From: Bacillota bacterium
GTDB taxonomy: Bacteria; Bacillota; Clostridia; Oscillospirales; Ruminococcaceae
NCBI GenBank assembly: GCA_023391005.1
Contig: JAEWBS010000063.1
Span: 1 to 64,000 of the forward strand
Reading direction: 5' to 3'
Length of the DNA stretch: 64,000 nt
Shown: piece after piece, positions 17,278-26,522 of the stretch
Layout: each line of letters begins with the position of its first letter
Numbering within the stretch: the first letter of the stretch is position 1
Translations under genes and position numbers: made by a program
The notes under the pieces: generated by a model
What the model was told of the DNA's origin: nothing
What the model saw: only the letters and a program-made list of their open reading frames with translations
Database searches by the model: none

Positions 17278-17355
17278 TTACCAGCACTGATTGCAACAAC
17301 CGCAACCATTAGAGCAGCCAACAAAGCCCAACAAGAGCAAAAGCCAAAACCACAT
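17278..17355 (-). CDS. Very small Cys-rich membrane peptide (25 aa)
   Basis: A 25-residue frame with a good ribosome site (AAAGGAGTGACAATT, then ATG). It encodes one hydrophobic segment, MWFWLLLLLGFVGC, followed by SNGCGCCNQCW. Five cysteines in 12 residues suggest metal binding or a disulfide knot outside the membrane. The layout, hydrophobic start plus Cys/Gly tail, resembles tiny spore-coat peptides of Firmicutes, but I cannot assign a family. It is 140 bp upstream of the amidase_6 gene on the same strand. Confidence 0.5.
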   Translation of the reverse strand: MWFWLLLLLGFVGCSNGCGCCNQCW

Positions 17356-17429
17356 AATTGTCACTCCTTTAGCCTATTGATACAGACTATGGGGAGAGAG
17401 GTATATATGACACCGAAGGAGGAATTTAT

Positions 17430-17836
17430 TTGACCAACGCCGAAAAGAAAGCTTTTCTTCGCCGTTACGGCAATAATGAACGCGAGATCAGACGCCTCGA
17501 TGAAGAATTTGCCCGCTGGGAATCGCGGGCGCAGAAAATAACCACCAGTTACAGTCTGGCACCGGCGCATGGTTGTGATGGCGATAAGGTACAGACGGCA
17601 GTCGATCGTATCACCGAGGCAATGCGGTGTAGTATGATCGGCTGACCGATGCAACTGAACTGCGGCGCGATATTCAGTTTGCAATTGATTCGGTGAGGGA
17701 CGACCGGCTACGAAATCTCTTGGGGTATCGGTACATAGACAAGTTGTCGTGGCCTAAAGTTTCAGGTAAAATGCATTATGAAATCAGCCAGACGTACATT
17801 TTGCACAGGATAGCCATCCGAACGTTGGAAATCTAA
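17430..17836 (+). pseudogene. Phage DUF1492/sigma-like regulator, frameshifted
   Basis: Starts at TTG after GAAGGAGGAATTTA. The first frame reads TNAEKKAFLRRYGNNEREI and then VQTAVDRITEAMR, and stops at 17643. The continuation in another frame from about 17640 is TDATELRRDIQFAIDSVRDD, then LLGYRYIDKLSWPKVSGKM, then an HTH-like end QTYILHRIAIRTLEI. Together this is the full-length phage late-regulator type (about 135 aa) with one frameshift near 17635. It is a prophage relic unless the frame is corrected. Confidence 0.65.
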
Positions 17837-18397
17837 AATCATAGTAAATGATAGTGCTTTTTATGTTATTGTTTTGACTAATGCAGTTTTACAGTATTTT
17901 GCAGTGCTCTATTTATTTCTGGCGGGCCCCGAGCAGTCATTGCGCTCACCTTATCATTAATATTTGGAGTATCGTCTCCTACTGAAACATTATGCCAAGG
18001 CTGAAAGTATTATTACTAAATTAACATTGAAATTTAAAAAGACCTGTGTTATTTGAACAGCATTCGACACCATTGCTTAGTTATAGTAGTGGTGTCAGCT
18101 CTACACTGTGGGCTGTGGATTGAAAAGATGTCAATTATGTAATCCTTGCGACAGCACAAAAGGAAATCAGAACGATTTTCTTTTGTGCTGTTGGTCTTAT
18201 TATCGACCATGTCTGCAATAAAGATGCTAATAATCAAGAAGGGAAAATGCGACAAATATAAGGCATCAATATATAAATAAAGTGGAAAATATGGTATTAT
18301 TATGAAAACCCATGGCGTAATAGGCGATGGAGGCGTATCAGATAACATTTGAAATATCCCACTTGAAATTTATTGTTTAATAACAGGATGTGATAAT
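17837..18397. other. Intergenic region upstream of the cas operon
   Basis: About 560 bp, AT-rich towards the right. No supported gene; an open frame on the minus strand is low-complexity and lacks a ribosome site. The cas promoter must lie here, but I cannot single out a convincing -35/-10 pair. Confidence 0.4.
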
Positions 18398-20818
18398 ATG
18401 GCTAAACCCTTGGCACATATAACGGCTATTGAAAACGCACGTGTTGAACAGACACTCAAAGCCCATTCTTTAAATGTGGCAGCGTATGCAGCCGAAAAGC
18501 TCAGGGGCATGAACCTCGAAAACACCGCCTATTTGGCCGGACTGCTGCACGATATGGGCAAATGCAGCGACCAATATCAGGATTACCTCAACCGGGCGGC
18601 GCACGGGGAGGCGGTTGTGCGCGGCAGCGTCAACCATACCTTTTGCGGCTGTGTCTATCTGCTTAAGCGGTATCACACCGGTCGACCGCAGGGCTTCGAC
18701 ACCATGGCCTGTGAAATCATCGTTTATGCGATGGGCGCGCATCACGGACAGTTTGATTGCGTTACGCTTGAAAACACCAGCGGCTTTGAGCACCGCCTGA
18801 ACAAAGACGCCGAGGAAATAGGCTATGACGCAGCGGTCAAAAGCTTTCTAACCCACTGTGTGCCGGAGGCGGAAATAGACCGCTTGTTTTTGCTGGCCCA
18901 GCGCGAAATAGCCACACTGCTCCAAAAGCTAAAGCAGGATGTCGGAACCGGCAGGCCGCAGATGCACTTTTTGATGGGTCTCGCGGCCCGTATGCTGCTG
19001 TCAGCAATCATAGACGGCGACCGGCGGGACACGGCGGAATTCATGGATGGGATCAAACTGGAGACGCAGGCTGCTTCCGAGGCCCTGTGGGCGGCACAGA
19101 TTGACTATTTTGAAGCTAAGATCGCGGATTTTGATGCGAAAACCCCCATCAACCACGCCAGAAGTCGCTTCTCAGATCTGTGCCGTGATTTTGCGGTGGC
19201 CAACGGCGGCGGTATCTACCGGCTGACGCTGCCCACCGGCGCGGGAAAAACCCTTGCCGCATTGCGTTATGCGCTGCACCATGCAAAGGCGCAGGGCAAA
19301 AAGCGGATCGTCTTTGTCATCCCGCTGTTGAGCATTCTCGAACAGAACAGCGCCGTCATCCGGCGCTACATACGGGACGAGGGTATTCTGGTCGAGCACC
19401 ATTCCAATGTCGTCAAAACCTTCGAAACACTTGAGGAATTGGACCACTACGAGCTGCTCACCGAAAGGTGGGAGGCGCCCATTCTCATCACAACGCTGGT
19501 GCAGATTTTAAACACGCTGTTCTCGGATCAAACCACCGCTGTGCGCCGTATGAGCGCCTTGACCGACGCGGTCATCGTCATCGATGAAATACAGTCGCTG
19601 CCCAAAAAGACGACGAATTTGTTTACCGCAGCGCTGGACTTTTTGGCCTGGGGTTGCGGGGCGACGGTCGTGCTCTCCTCAGCGACGCAGCCCTGCTTTG
19701 ACGAGACCGCCATGCCGCTGAGATATGGCCAGCTGGCTGAAATGGTGCCGTACGACGCGGCGCTATTCGATGTATTTAAGCGGACCCAGATGGTGGACAA
19801 AACCACCCCTTATGGCATGTCGCTCGAGGAGCTGGCCGATTTTTCGACCGAGCTGCTGGAATCGGTCTCGTCGCTGCTCGTGATCTGCAACACCAAGGAA
19901 AGCGCCCTGAAGCTGTATAATGCGCTAAAGGTGCGGCGCGGCTGCAAGCTGTTCCACCTGTCGACTGCCATGTGCCCGGCGCACCGGACCGACACGCTGG
20001 CGCAGATCAATGCGTCCCTTAAACGTAAAGAAAAGCTGCTGTGCGTCTCAACGCAATTGGTTGAGGCGGGTGTGGATTTTTCGTTTGAAAGCGTCATCCG
20101 CGTGGCGGCGGGGCTGGATAACATCGCACAGGCTGCGGGGCGCTGCAATCGCAGCTTTGACTTTGACGGCATCTGCCGGGTCTATATCGTCAACCTCAGG
20201 CAGGACGCCGAACGGCTGAGCATGCTCCAAGAGATTGCTGCGGCGCAACGGTGCGCCGGCTGGCTTTTGCGTGCCTTTTCCCGGCAGCCCGCGCTTTATG
20301 CCGACGACCTGCTCAGCGACCAAAGCATCGCGGCCTACTACAGGCATCTTTTTGACGACCCGGATATTAAAGGGAAATTCGGTTTCCCGAAAAAGCTGCC
20401 CGATGGCCAAGTTGAGAATCTGTTTGATTTACTCGCCGAAAATAAGACCCATATTGAACGCCCGGCGTTCAAGGGCCGCTATTTTTTGAATCAGGCCTTT
20501 AAAACCGCGGGCGAGGCGTTTGAGGTTTTTGATGAAAACACTGTGGAGGTCATCGTACCCTATGACGCGCAGGCGGACGCGCTGATTGCCGACCTGTTTT
20601 CTCAAAAGGCCGCCTTCGATTACGGTTTTTTGAAAGCTTGTATCGAAAAGGCGCGGCCCTACACGGTGCATCTCTTCCGGTATCAACACCAAAAGCTGCT
20701 GGAATACGGTATGCTGTCCTTTCCAAAGGATAAGGAGGGCAAAAAACGCTTCATCGTTTTGGACAAGCAGTGCTATCACCCTGAAACCGGCGTCAACATT
20801 GAGGTGTTTATCTTTTGA
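18398..20818 (+). CDS. cas3: CRISPR-associated nuclease-helicase Cas3 (type I-C)
   Basis: 806 aa with an N-terminal HD nuclease and a C-terminal superfamily 2 helicase in one chain. The HD pair is His51-Asp52 in LLHDMGK, with an upstream His23 and a later MGAHHGQF block supplying metal ligands. Helicase motif I is GAGKT (281-285), motif II is DEIQ (396-399), motif III is SSATQ, and motif VI lies in AAGRCNR. Cas3 is recruited by target-bound Cascade, then nicks and unwinds the invading DNA. It is the first gene of the cas operon; 114 nt separate it from cas5. Confidence 0.97.
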   Translation: MAKPLAHITAIENARVEQTLKAHSLNVAAYAAEKLRGMNLENTAYLAGLLHDMGKCSDQYQDYLNRAAHGEAVVRGSVNHTFCGCVYLLKRYHTGRPQGFDTMACEIIVYAMGAHHGQFDCVTLENTSGFEHRLNKDAEEIGYDAAVKSFLTHCVPEAEIDRLFLLAQREIATLLQKLKQDVGTGRPQMHFLMGLAARMLLSAIIDGDRRDTAEFMDGIKLETQAASEALWAAQIDYFEAKIADFDAKTPINHARSRFSDLCRDFAVANGGGIYRLTLPTGAGKTLAALRYALHHAKAQGKKRIVFVIPLLSILEQNSAVIRRYIRDEGILVEHHSNVVKTFETLEELDHYELLTERWEAPILITTLVQILNTLFSDQTTAVRRMSALTDAVIVIDEIQSLPKKTTNLFTAALDFLAWGCGATVVLSSATQPCFDETAMPLRYGQLAEMVPYDAALFDVFKRTQMVDKTTPYGMSLEELADFSTELLESVSSLLVICNTKESALKLYNALKVRRGCKLFHLSTAMCPAHRTDTLAQINASLKRKEKLLCVSTQLVEAGVDFSFESVIRVAAGLDNIAQAAGRCNRSFDFDGICRVYIVNLRQDAERLSMLQEIAAAQRCAGWLLRAFSRQPALYADDLLSDQSIAAYYRHLFDDPDIKGKFGFPKKLPDGQVENLFDLLAENKTHIERPAFKGRYFLNQAFKTAGEAFEVFDENTVEVIVPYDAQADALIADLFSQKAAFDYGFLKACIEKARPYTVHLFRYQHQKLLEYGMLSFPKDKEGKKRFIVLDKQCYHPETGVNIEVFIF

Positions 20819-20932
20819 TATTGGCCGTGTCGGAGGCACATGGCTAATTTTATCAAATAGCGCGTTCTTTTCAATTTGCACATTACCGTCAGGCGGCGGC
20901 GCAATCTAAATTTATAAAAAGGAGGTATTCAA

Positions 20933-21652
20933 TTGCAGCACGACAATATTGTTGAATTTGAAGTCACCGGCGACTACGCATTATTTTCCGACCCCATCAC
21001 CCGCGTGGGCGGTGAGAAATTCAGCTATCAGATCCCCACCTACGAAGCGCTCAAAGGCATCCTGCAGAGCGTGTATTGGAAGCCGACGCTGATCTGGATC
21101 ATCGATTCGGTGCGCGTCATGAACCAAATTCAGACCGAGACCAAGGGCATCCGCCCCATCAAATACACGGGCGGCGGCAACGATTTGTCCTACTATACCT
21201 ATTTGAAGGACTGCCGCTATCAGGTGCGGGCCCACTTTGTCTGGAATGAAAACCGCCCGGAGCTAAAGGATGATCGAAACGAGCATAAGCACCACAACAT
21301 CGCCAAACGTATGATCGAGCGCGGCGGACGGCGGGATGTTTTTTTAGGCGCCCGGGAGTGCCAGAGCTATGTTGACCCCTGTCGCTTTGGCGAGGACGAG
21401 AGCTTTTATGATGCCACGCCGCAGCTCGACTTTGGCACGATGTACCACGGCATCACCTACGCGGACGAGGCCTATTCCGACGAAACGCGGGGCAAGATGA
21501 CGGTACGGCTCTGGCGCGCGGTGATGAAGCGGGGCGTCATTGATTTTCTTCGCCCTGAGCAGTGCATCCACCGCCCGGTGGGTGAGATGGCGGTCAAGCC
21601 TTTTGGGGAAGCGTTCGGCAATTTTGCGCCGGTGACGTCGGAGGTGCTTTAA
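20933..21652 (+). CDS. cas5: Cas5c (Cas5d), pre-crRNA processing endonuclease
   Basis: 239 aa starting at a TTG placed 8 nt after AAGGAGGT. In type I-C systems Cas5 replaces Cas6: it cuts the repeat RNA, then caps the 5' handle in Cascade. The N-terminus has the Cas5 RAMP opening ([18 protein letters not shown]). A Lys-His pair (Lys119-His120 in NEHKHHN) is at the place of the catalytic Lys-His reported for B. halodurans Cas5d. The gene abuts cas8c without a gap. Confidence 0.95.
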   Translation: MQHDNIVEFEVTGDYALFSDPITRVGGEKFSYQIPTYEALKGILQSVYWKPTLIWIIDSVRVMNQIQTETKGIRPIKYTGGGNDLSYYTYLKDCRYQVRAHFVWNENRPELKDDRNEHKHHNIAKRMIERGGRRDVFLGARECQSYVDPCRFGEDESFYDATPQLDFGTMYHGITYADEAYSDETRGKMTVRLWRAVMKRGVIDFLRPEQCIHRPVGEMAVKPFGEAFGNFAPVTSEVL

Positions 21653-23521
21653 ATGGCATGGATGAATACGCTGTATCAAACCTATGAGGCCAACGCCCAC
21701 ATGGCCGGGCAGCCGGTCGAGGGGGCGCCGTTATCGCTCGTAGCGCACATGACCGCCAACGCGCAGCTCGAGGTCATCGTCAGCCCGGAAGGGGATTTTT
21801 TAGGCGCGAGCGAACTAAAGAAGGAAAACGGCAAGACCATTATCCCGGTGACCGAGGCTTCGGCTTCGCGCTCGAGCGGCGACGCGCCGCATGCCTTGTG
21901 CGACACTCTCTCCTATATCGCGGGGGATTTCGGAGACTATCTCGCGGATAAAAAGCTCGCCGAAAAATCACACAGGAAATTTGAGAAATACATAAACGCC
22001 CTGCGAGGTTGGGCCGAATCGCCCTACGTGCACTCGAAGGTGCAGGCGATTTATGCCTACCTTTCTAAAAAGCAGCTGACGCAGGATCTGATTGCGTCGG
22101 GTATTATTGAGACGATTGACGATAAGCTCTCAGATAAAAAGGTTGCCGGAGCAGTCTGTGAAAAGGCGCTGGTACGCTTTCGCGTCTCAGACAACCAGCC
22201 CGAGGCCACATGGCAAGATAAAACGCTTTTTGACAGCTATACCCGCTACTATGCCGCATCTCAGGGCGGTAAAAAGGATATCTGCTATCTGACGGGCGCC
22301 GAAAGCACGCTGTCCACCAACCATCCCAAGGGCATTGTGGCGGCCAACTATGGCGCCAAGCTGATTTCGGCGAATGATAGCGCCAACTTTACGTACCGCG
22401 GGCGGTTTACGACAGCGGAGCAGGCCAGTGCCGTCGGCTACGAGGCGACCCAGAAAGCGCACAGCGCGTTGATCTGGCTGGCCGCGCGGCAGGGCGTCGT
22501 CGCAGGAACGCAGGACAAGCGTACCTATATCTGTTGGAACCCCAATGGCAAGAGGGTGGTCGATCTCGACGATTTTCTAGGGCTGGAGGAGGACGGCGAG
22601 CCGCAGGCGTACACCGAGGAGGGCTATAAAAAACGGCTGATTAGGGCGCTCAACGGTTTTCGCGATCAGTTGGACAACAACGACGACATCGTCGTCATGG
22701 GACTGGATGCCGCGACGACCGGGCGGCTTTCGATTATCTATTATAACGAGCTTAAAGGATCGGACTTTTATGATCGCCTGACAGACTGGGCGATGACCTG
22801 TTGCTGGTATTTTACCCGCTTCACGCCTGAGAAAAAGCCTTATATCGACGAACTCACGCCGCTTACCAAGCAGGTTGTGCGCTGTGCGTTCGGCGTCGAG
22901 CGGGGCGCGTTTCTCGAGATCGATGATAGGGTTATGAAGGAGCAGTACCAGCGCATTCTCTACTGCATGCTCGATAAAAAGTCGCTGCCGCGCGACATTA
23001 TGCACGCGGCGGTGCTGCGCGCCTCGACGCCGTTGGCCTATTCGTTCGGCAACCGCGAGCGCATTTTATCCACAGCCTGTGCGCTGATCGCCAAATACCA
23101 CCACGACAGATCAGAAGGAGTGAGCATCAACATGGCACTGGACTATGAAAATTCCGACAGAAGCTATCTTTTCGGCAGGCTGCTGGCGGTGCTCGAAAAG
23201 GCGGAGCGCGCCACCTTTACGAGCGGAGAAACACGCGAGCCAAACGCCATACGCTTGCAAAACGCCTATGTCAACCACCCGATGAGCACCTGGGTGATCT
23301 TAGAGGACAAGCTGAACCCCTATTTTCAGAGGATGCCGCCCGGCTGGAGGAACTATTATAAGGGTATTGTGAGCGAGATTGTCACCAAGCTGGGAACGCA
23401 TTTTAAACCCGAGGAGCTCAATCGCCCGCTTGAAGAGCTGTACTTAATCGGCTATTATCTCCAGCGTGCGGCGCTCAACCAAAGCAAAAGCAAGGATGAA
23501 AACAAGGAGGAAGCATTATAA
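21653..23521 (+). CDS. cas8c: Cas8c (Csd1), Cascade large subunit
   Basis: 622 aa. Cas8c recognises the PAM and stabilises the R-loop. The protein has the Csd1 layout: an N-terminal domain opening MNTLYQTYEANAHMAG, the conserved CYLTGAEST and NHPKGI blocks near residues 210-225, and a helical C-terminal domain from about 490. GGAGGTG at 21640-21646 in the end of cas5 supplies the ribosome site. Its stop overlaps the cas7 start (TAATG). An internal in-frame ATG at codon 494 with its own ribosome site probably makes Cas11 (separate entry). Confidence 0.95.
   Translation: MAWMNTLYQTYEANAHMAGQPVEGAPLSLVAHMTANAQLEVIVSPEGDFLGASELKKENGKTIIPVTEASASRSSGDAPHALCDTLSYIAGDFGDYLADKKLAEKSHRKFEKYINALRGWAESPYVHSKVQAIYAYLSKKQLTQDLIASGIIETIDDKLSDKKVAGAVCEKALVRFRVSDNQPEATWQDKTLFDSYTRYYAASQGGKKDICYLTGAESTLSTNHPKGIVAANYGAKLISANDSANFTYRGRFTTAEQASAVGYEATQKAHSALIWLAARQGVVAGTQDKRTYICWNPNGKRVVDLDDFLGLEEDGEPQAYTEEGYKKRLIRALNGFRDQLDNNDDIVVMGLDAATTGRLSIIYYNELKGSDFYDRLTDWAMTCCWYFTRFTPEKKPYIDELTPLTKQVVRCAFGVERGAFLEIDDRVMKEQYQRILYCMLDKKSLPRDIMHAAVLRASTPLAYSFGNRERILSTACALIAKYHHDRSEGVSINMALDYENSDRSYLFGRLLAVLEKAERATFTSGETREPNAIRLQNAYVNHPMSTWVILEDKLNPYFQRMPPGWRNYYKGIVSEIVTKLGTHFKPEELNRPLEELYLIGYYLQRAALNQSKSKDENKEEAL
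23132..23521 (+). CDS. cas11: Cas11c, predicted from an internal start within cas8c
   Basis: An ATG in frame with cas8c at codon 494 is preceded by AGAAGGAGTGA (AAGGAG at 23115-23120, 11 nt away). The product would be 129 aa, nearly all helical, beginning MALDYENSDRSYLFG. Known for the family: type I-C small subunits are translated from internal sites in cas8c and form the Cascade belly. Seen here: a near-consensus ribosome site inside the gene, the right frame and the right length. Inferred: that it is used. Confidence 0.75.
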   Translation: MALDYENSDRSYLFGRLLAVLEKAERATFTSGETREPNAIRLQNAYVNHPMSTWVILEDKLNPYFQRMPPGWRNYYKGIVSEIVTKLGTHFKPEELNRPLEELYLIGYYLQRAALNQSKSKDENKEEAL

Positions 23522-24381
23522 TGAAAACGCTTGAGAATAAAATCGACTTTGTCGTGCTGGCATCGGTGATGAACGCTAACCCCAACGGCGACCCGCTAAA
23601 TGGCAACCGCCCCCGTACCACCTACACCGGCAACGGCGAAATTTCGGATGTCTGTCTCAAAAGAAAGCTGCGCAACCGTCTTCAGGACATGGGCGAGGCG
23701 ATTTTTGTCCAGTCGGACGATCGCTGCGACGACGGTTTTGGCAGCTTGAGCGAGCGGGCCTCCCAGACCATCACCGCCTACGCCTCAAAGGACGACTACG
23801 CCGCGCAGGCCTGCATGAAGTGGTTTGACGTGCGCGCCTTTGGGCAGGTTTTCGCCTATAAAAAGGGCAAGGACAAGGATAAAGACGGTGTTTCGGTGGG
23901 GGTGCGTGGGCCGGTGTCGATCCATCAGGCGGTCAGCATATCGCCGGTGGATATCAACAGCATGCAGATCACCAAGAGCGTCAACAGCGAGCCGACCGAC
24001 GACGGCAGAAAGAGCTCGGATACGATGGGTGCAAAGCACATGGTCGAGTTTGGCCTTTACAAGATCAAGGGCGCCATCAACGTACAGCTGGCTGAAAAAA
24101 ACGGCTTTACCGAGGAGGATGCCGAAAAAATTAAGGAGTGCCTGCGCACGCTGTTTATCAATGATAGTTCTTCCGCGCGGCCCGACGGCAGCATGGAGGT
24201 TGTCCGGCTGTACTGGTGGAGACACAACAACAAGATTGGGCAATATTCCTCCGCCAAGGTGCACAACTCGGTTCAGATCACGCCCAAGGACGGCGTGGCC
24301 TACCCGAAATCGGTCAACGATTACAACATCATGCTCGAGGCACTGGACGGCTTGGTACCGGAGATCGTAGATGGCATATGA
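23521..24381 (+). CDS. cas7: Cas7c (Csd2), Cascade backbone subunit
   Basis: 286 aa. Cas7 polymerises along the crRNA spacer. The N-terminal RAMP strand FVVLASVMNANPNGDPLNG, the glycine loop GNRPRTT, and VGVRGPVSIHQAVSISPVD are typical of Csd2. The start overlaps the cas8c stop by one base (TAATG), and the end overlaps cas4 by 11 nt, so all three are translationally coupled. Confidence 0.96.
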   Translation: MKTLENKIDFVVLASVMNANPNGDPLNGNRPRTTYTGNGEISDVCLKRKLRNRLQDMGEAIFVQSDDRCDDGFGSLSERASQTITAYASKDDYAAQACMKWFDVRAFGQVFAYKKGKDKDKDGVSVGVRGPVSIHQAVSISPVDINSMQITKSVNSEPTDDGRKSSDTMGAKHMVEFGLYKIKGAINVQLAEKNGFTEEDAEKIKECLRTLFINDSSSARPDGSMEVVRLYWWRHNNKIGQYSSAKVHNSVQITPKDGVAYPKSVNDYNIMLEALDGLVPEIVDGI

Positions 24382-25042
24382 TGAAGACGATTTTCTGATG
24401 CTCTCGGGCATACAGCATTTCGCGTTCTGCCGCCGGCAATGGGCGCTGATCCATATCGAACAGCTGTGGGAGGAGAATCTGCGCACCGTCGAAGGGAATC
24501 TGCTGCATGAAAACTGCCACGACGGTTATTCCTCCGAAAGCCGTAAGGAGGTGCTGCTTTCGCGCGGCATGCCGATCTTCTCAAGGACGCTGGGCGTCAG
24601 CGGCGAATGCGATATCGTGGAGTTTCGGAAATCCACACAGGGTATTACGCTGCACGGCAGAGAGGGACGCTATACCGTCTACCCGGTGGAATATAAACGT
24701 GGCGAGCCGAAGGACAGTGAGATCGACGCGCTCCAGCTCGCGGCGCAGGTCATCTGCTTAGAGGAAATGCTCAGCTGCGAAATCACCGAAGGCGCGATCT
24801 TTTACGGCAAAGTTAAGCGCAGGCAAAAGGTTGTGCTGACCGAAGAACTCAAATTGCAGGTCAGGGCGCTCTTTGACGAGATGCACGGCTATTTATGTCG
24901 CGGTTACGTCCCCAGAGTGAAACCCACCAAAAGCTGTAACGCTTGTTCTTTGAAAAATCTGTGCTTGCCGAAGCTCTGCAAAATCAAATCTGTCGGCGAT
25001 TATCTGGACCAAAATCTTGGCGTTGAGGAGGCTTTGCCATGA
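24371..25042 (+). CDS. cas4: Cas4 (RecB-like, Fe-S adaptation nuclease)
   Basis: 223 aa. Cas4 trims prespacers and selects their PAM side with Cas1-Cas2. Four Fe-S cysteines are visible: Cys20 in FAFCRRQW and Cys189, Cys192 and Cys198 in CNACSLKNLC. The RecB-type nuclease core includes GECDIVEF and VEYKRGEPKD, with the catalytic Asp and Lys. It overlaps cas7 by 11 nt and cas1 by 4 nt (ATGA). Confidence 0.95.
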   Translation: MAYDEDDFLMLSGIQHFAFCRRQWALIHIEQLWEENLRTVEGNLLHENCHDGYSSESRKEVLLSRGMPIFSRTLGVSGECDIVEFRKSTQGITLHGREGRYTVYPVEYKRGEPKDSEIDALQLAAQVICLEEMLSCEITEGAIFYGKVKRRQKVVLTEELKLQVRALFDEMHGYLCRGYVPRVKPTKSCNACSLKNLCLPKLCKIKSVGDYLDQNLGVEEALP

Positions 25043-26070
25043 AAAAGCTGTTAAACACCCTTTATGTCACGACCGAAAACGCCTATTTGGCGCTGGATGG
25101 TGAAAATATCGTGGTGCAGTGCGACGGCGATACCTTGGGTCGGCTGCCGCTTCACATGATTGACGGCATCATGGCTTTTGGGTACATCGGCGCGAGCCCC
25201 GCGCTGATGGGTAAGTGCGCCGAGATGAATAAATCTCTGGTGTTTTTAAAGCCCAGCGGGCGCTTTCTGGCAAAGGTCACCGGCAAATCTTATGGGAACA
25301 TTCTGCTGCGCCGTGCACAGTACCGCGTCTGCGACGATGAGATGCGCGCCTTGGCCATCGCCAAAAATATGATTTCGGCCAAGCTGTCGAATTGCAGCAC
25401 AGTGATTAGCCGTGCGGTACGTGATCACGCGCTGCGCATTGACACCGAGCGCTTTGCCCGGGTGGACGCAGCGCTGCAAAAGGGCAAGACAAGCGCCTAT
25501 CACGCGCAGAGCGCCGACAGCCTGCGCGGGCTTGAGGGCGAATGCGCCAGCCTTTATTTTTCGGTGTTTGACGAAATGATCCTGCAGCAGAAGGACGATT
25601 TTTTCTATAAGAGCCGTTCGCGCCGCCCACCAATGGATAACGTTAACGCGATGCTTTCATTTTCATACAGCCTGCTAACCTCGATGTGTGTCAGCGCGCT
25701 TGAATCGGTGGGACTTGACGCCTACGCCGGCGTTTACCACACCGAAAGACCGGGGCGTTGCTCCTTGGCGCTGGATATGCTGGAAGAATTCCGAGCCCCG
25801 TTTGCCGACCGTTTTGTGCTGACGGTAATCAATAAAAGAAGCATCTGCGGCAAGGATTTTATCGAAAAGGAAAACGGCGGAATTTTGCTCACCGAGGACG
25901 GCCGCAAACAGCTCCTCACGCTGTGGCAGCAAAAAAAGAAAGAGGAAATCCTGCATCCATTTTTGCAGGAAAAAGTGGAATGGGGCCTGCTGCCCTATGT
26001 TCAGGCAATGCTTTTGGCCAAATATATCCGCGGAGACCTTGACGCATATCCGCCGTTTATATGGAGGTAG
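25039..26070 (+). CDS. cas1: Cas1 integrase (type I-C)
   Basis: 343 aa. Cas1 inserts new spacers at the leader end. The catalytic triad by family alignment is Glu166 (GLEGECAS), His234 (VYHTERPG) and Asp246 (ALDMLEEFR). The N-terminal beta domain opens LLNTLYVTTENAYLALDG. Overlaps cas4 by ATGA; cas2 follows after 3 nt. Confidence 0.97.
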   Translation: MKKLLNTLYVTTENAYLALDGENIVVQCDGDTLGRLPLHMIDGIMAFGYIGASPALMGKCAEMNKSLVFLKPSGRFLAKVTGKSYGNILLRRAQYRVCDDEMRALAIAKNMISAKLSNCSTVISRAVRDHALRIDTERFARVDAALQKGKTSAYHAQSADSLRGLEGECASLYFSVFDEMILQQKDDFFYKSRSRRPPMDNVNAMLSFSYSLLTSMCVSALESVGLDAYAGVYHTERPGRCSLALDMLEEFRAPFADRFVLTVINKRSICGKDFIEKENGGILLTEDGRKQLLTLWQQKKKEEILHPFLQEKVEWGLLPYVQAMLLAKYIRGDLDAYPPFIWR

Positions 26071-26073
26071 GCC

Positions 26074-26364
26074 ATGTTGGTGCTAATCACTTATGATGTA
26101 AATACCGAGGACGCCAAGGGCAGTAAACGCCTGCGCAAGGTGGCAAAGATTTGTGTCAACTACGGACAACGGGTACAAAATTCCGTGTTTGAGTGCCTGC
26201 TGTCTCCCACCGAGCTGTGTGTGGTGAAAAACCAGCTGCTTGGCATCATAGACGAATCTAAGGACAGTTTACGCATCTACAATCTTGGGAACAGTTATAA
26301 AAACCGCATTGAGCATTATGGCGCTAAGCAAACCTACCTCCCCGATGACGCGATGATCTTTTGA
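26074..26364 (+). CDS. cas2: Cas2
   Basis: 96 aa, the usual size. A ferredoxin-like fold dimer that bridges two Cas1 dimers. The first strand MLVLITYDVNTEDAKG carries the conserved Asp (residue 8), followed by LRKVAKICVNYGQRVQNSVFE typical of the family in outline. Last cas gene, 158 nt before the first repeat. Confidence 0.97.
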   Translation: MLVLITYDVNTEDAKGSKRLRKVAKICVNYGQRVQNSVFECLLSPTELCVVKNQLLGIIDESKDSLRIYNLGNSYKNRIEHYGAKQTYLPDDAMIF

Positions 26365-26522
26365 CGCGAATGTCAAGCGCACATAAATTCTCTGGCGCAT
26401 TCGCGCGGCATTTTTGATGAATGTGGAAGCACACGCCTTATCCCCATTACCTTATTTGGAATTATTTTAGCAATAGTTTATATTTTTTAGAAAAATACAG
26501 ATGAAAATTTGTGCTTTTCGCA
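26365..26522 (+). promoter_or_regulatory. CRISPR leader
   Basis: 158 bp between cas2 and the first repeat, becoming AT-rich over the last 90 bp (TTATTTGGAATTATTTTAGC, then GTTTATATTTTTTAG). Position beside cas1-cas2 and the degenerate repeat at the opposite end both mark this as the leader side, where new spacers enter and the array promoter lies. Confidence 0.8.

Noticed and set aside
18049..18348. A 99-codon minus-strand frame upstream of cas3
   Set aside because: Hydrophobic and low-complexity, no ribosome site, no recognised family.
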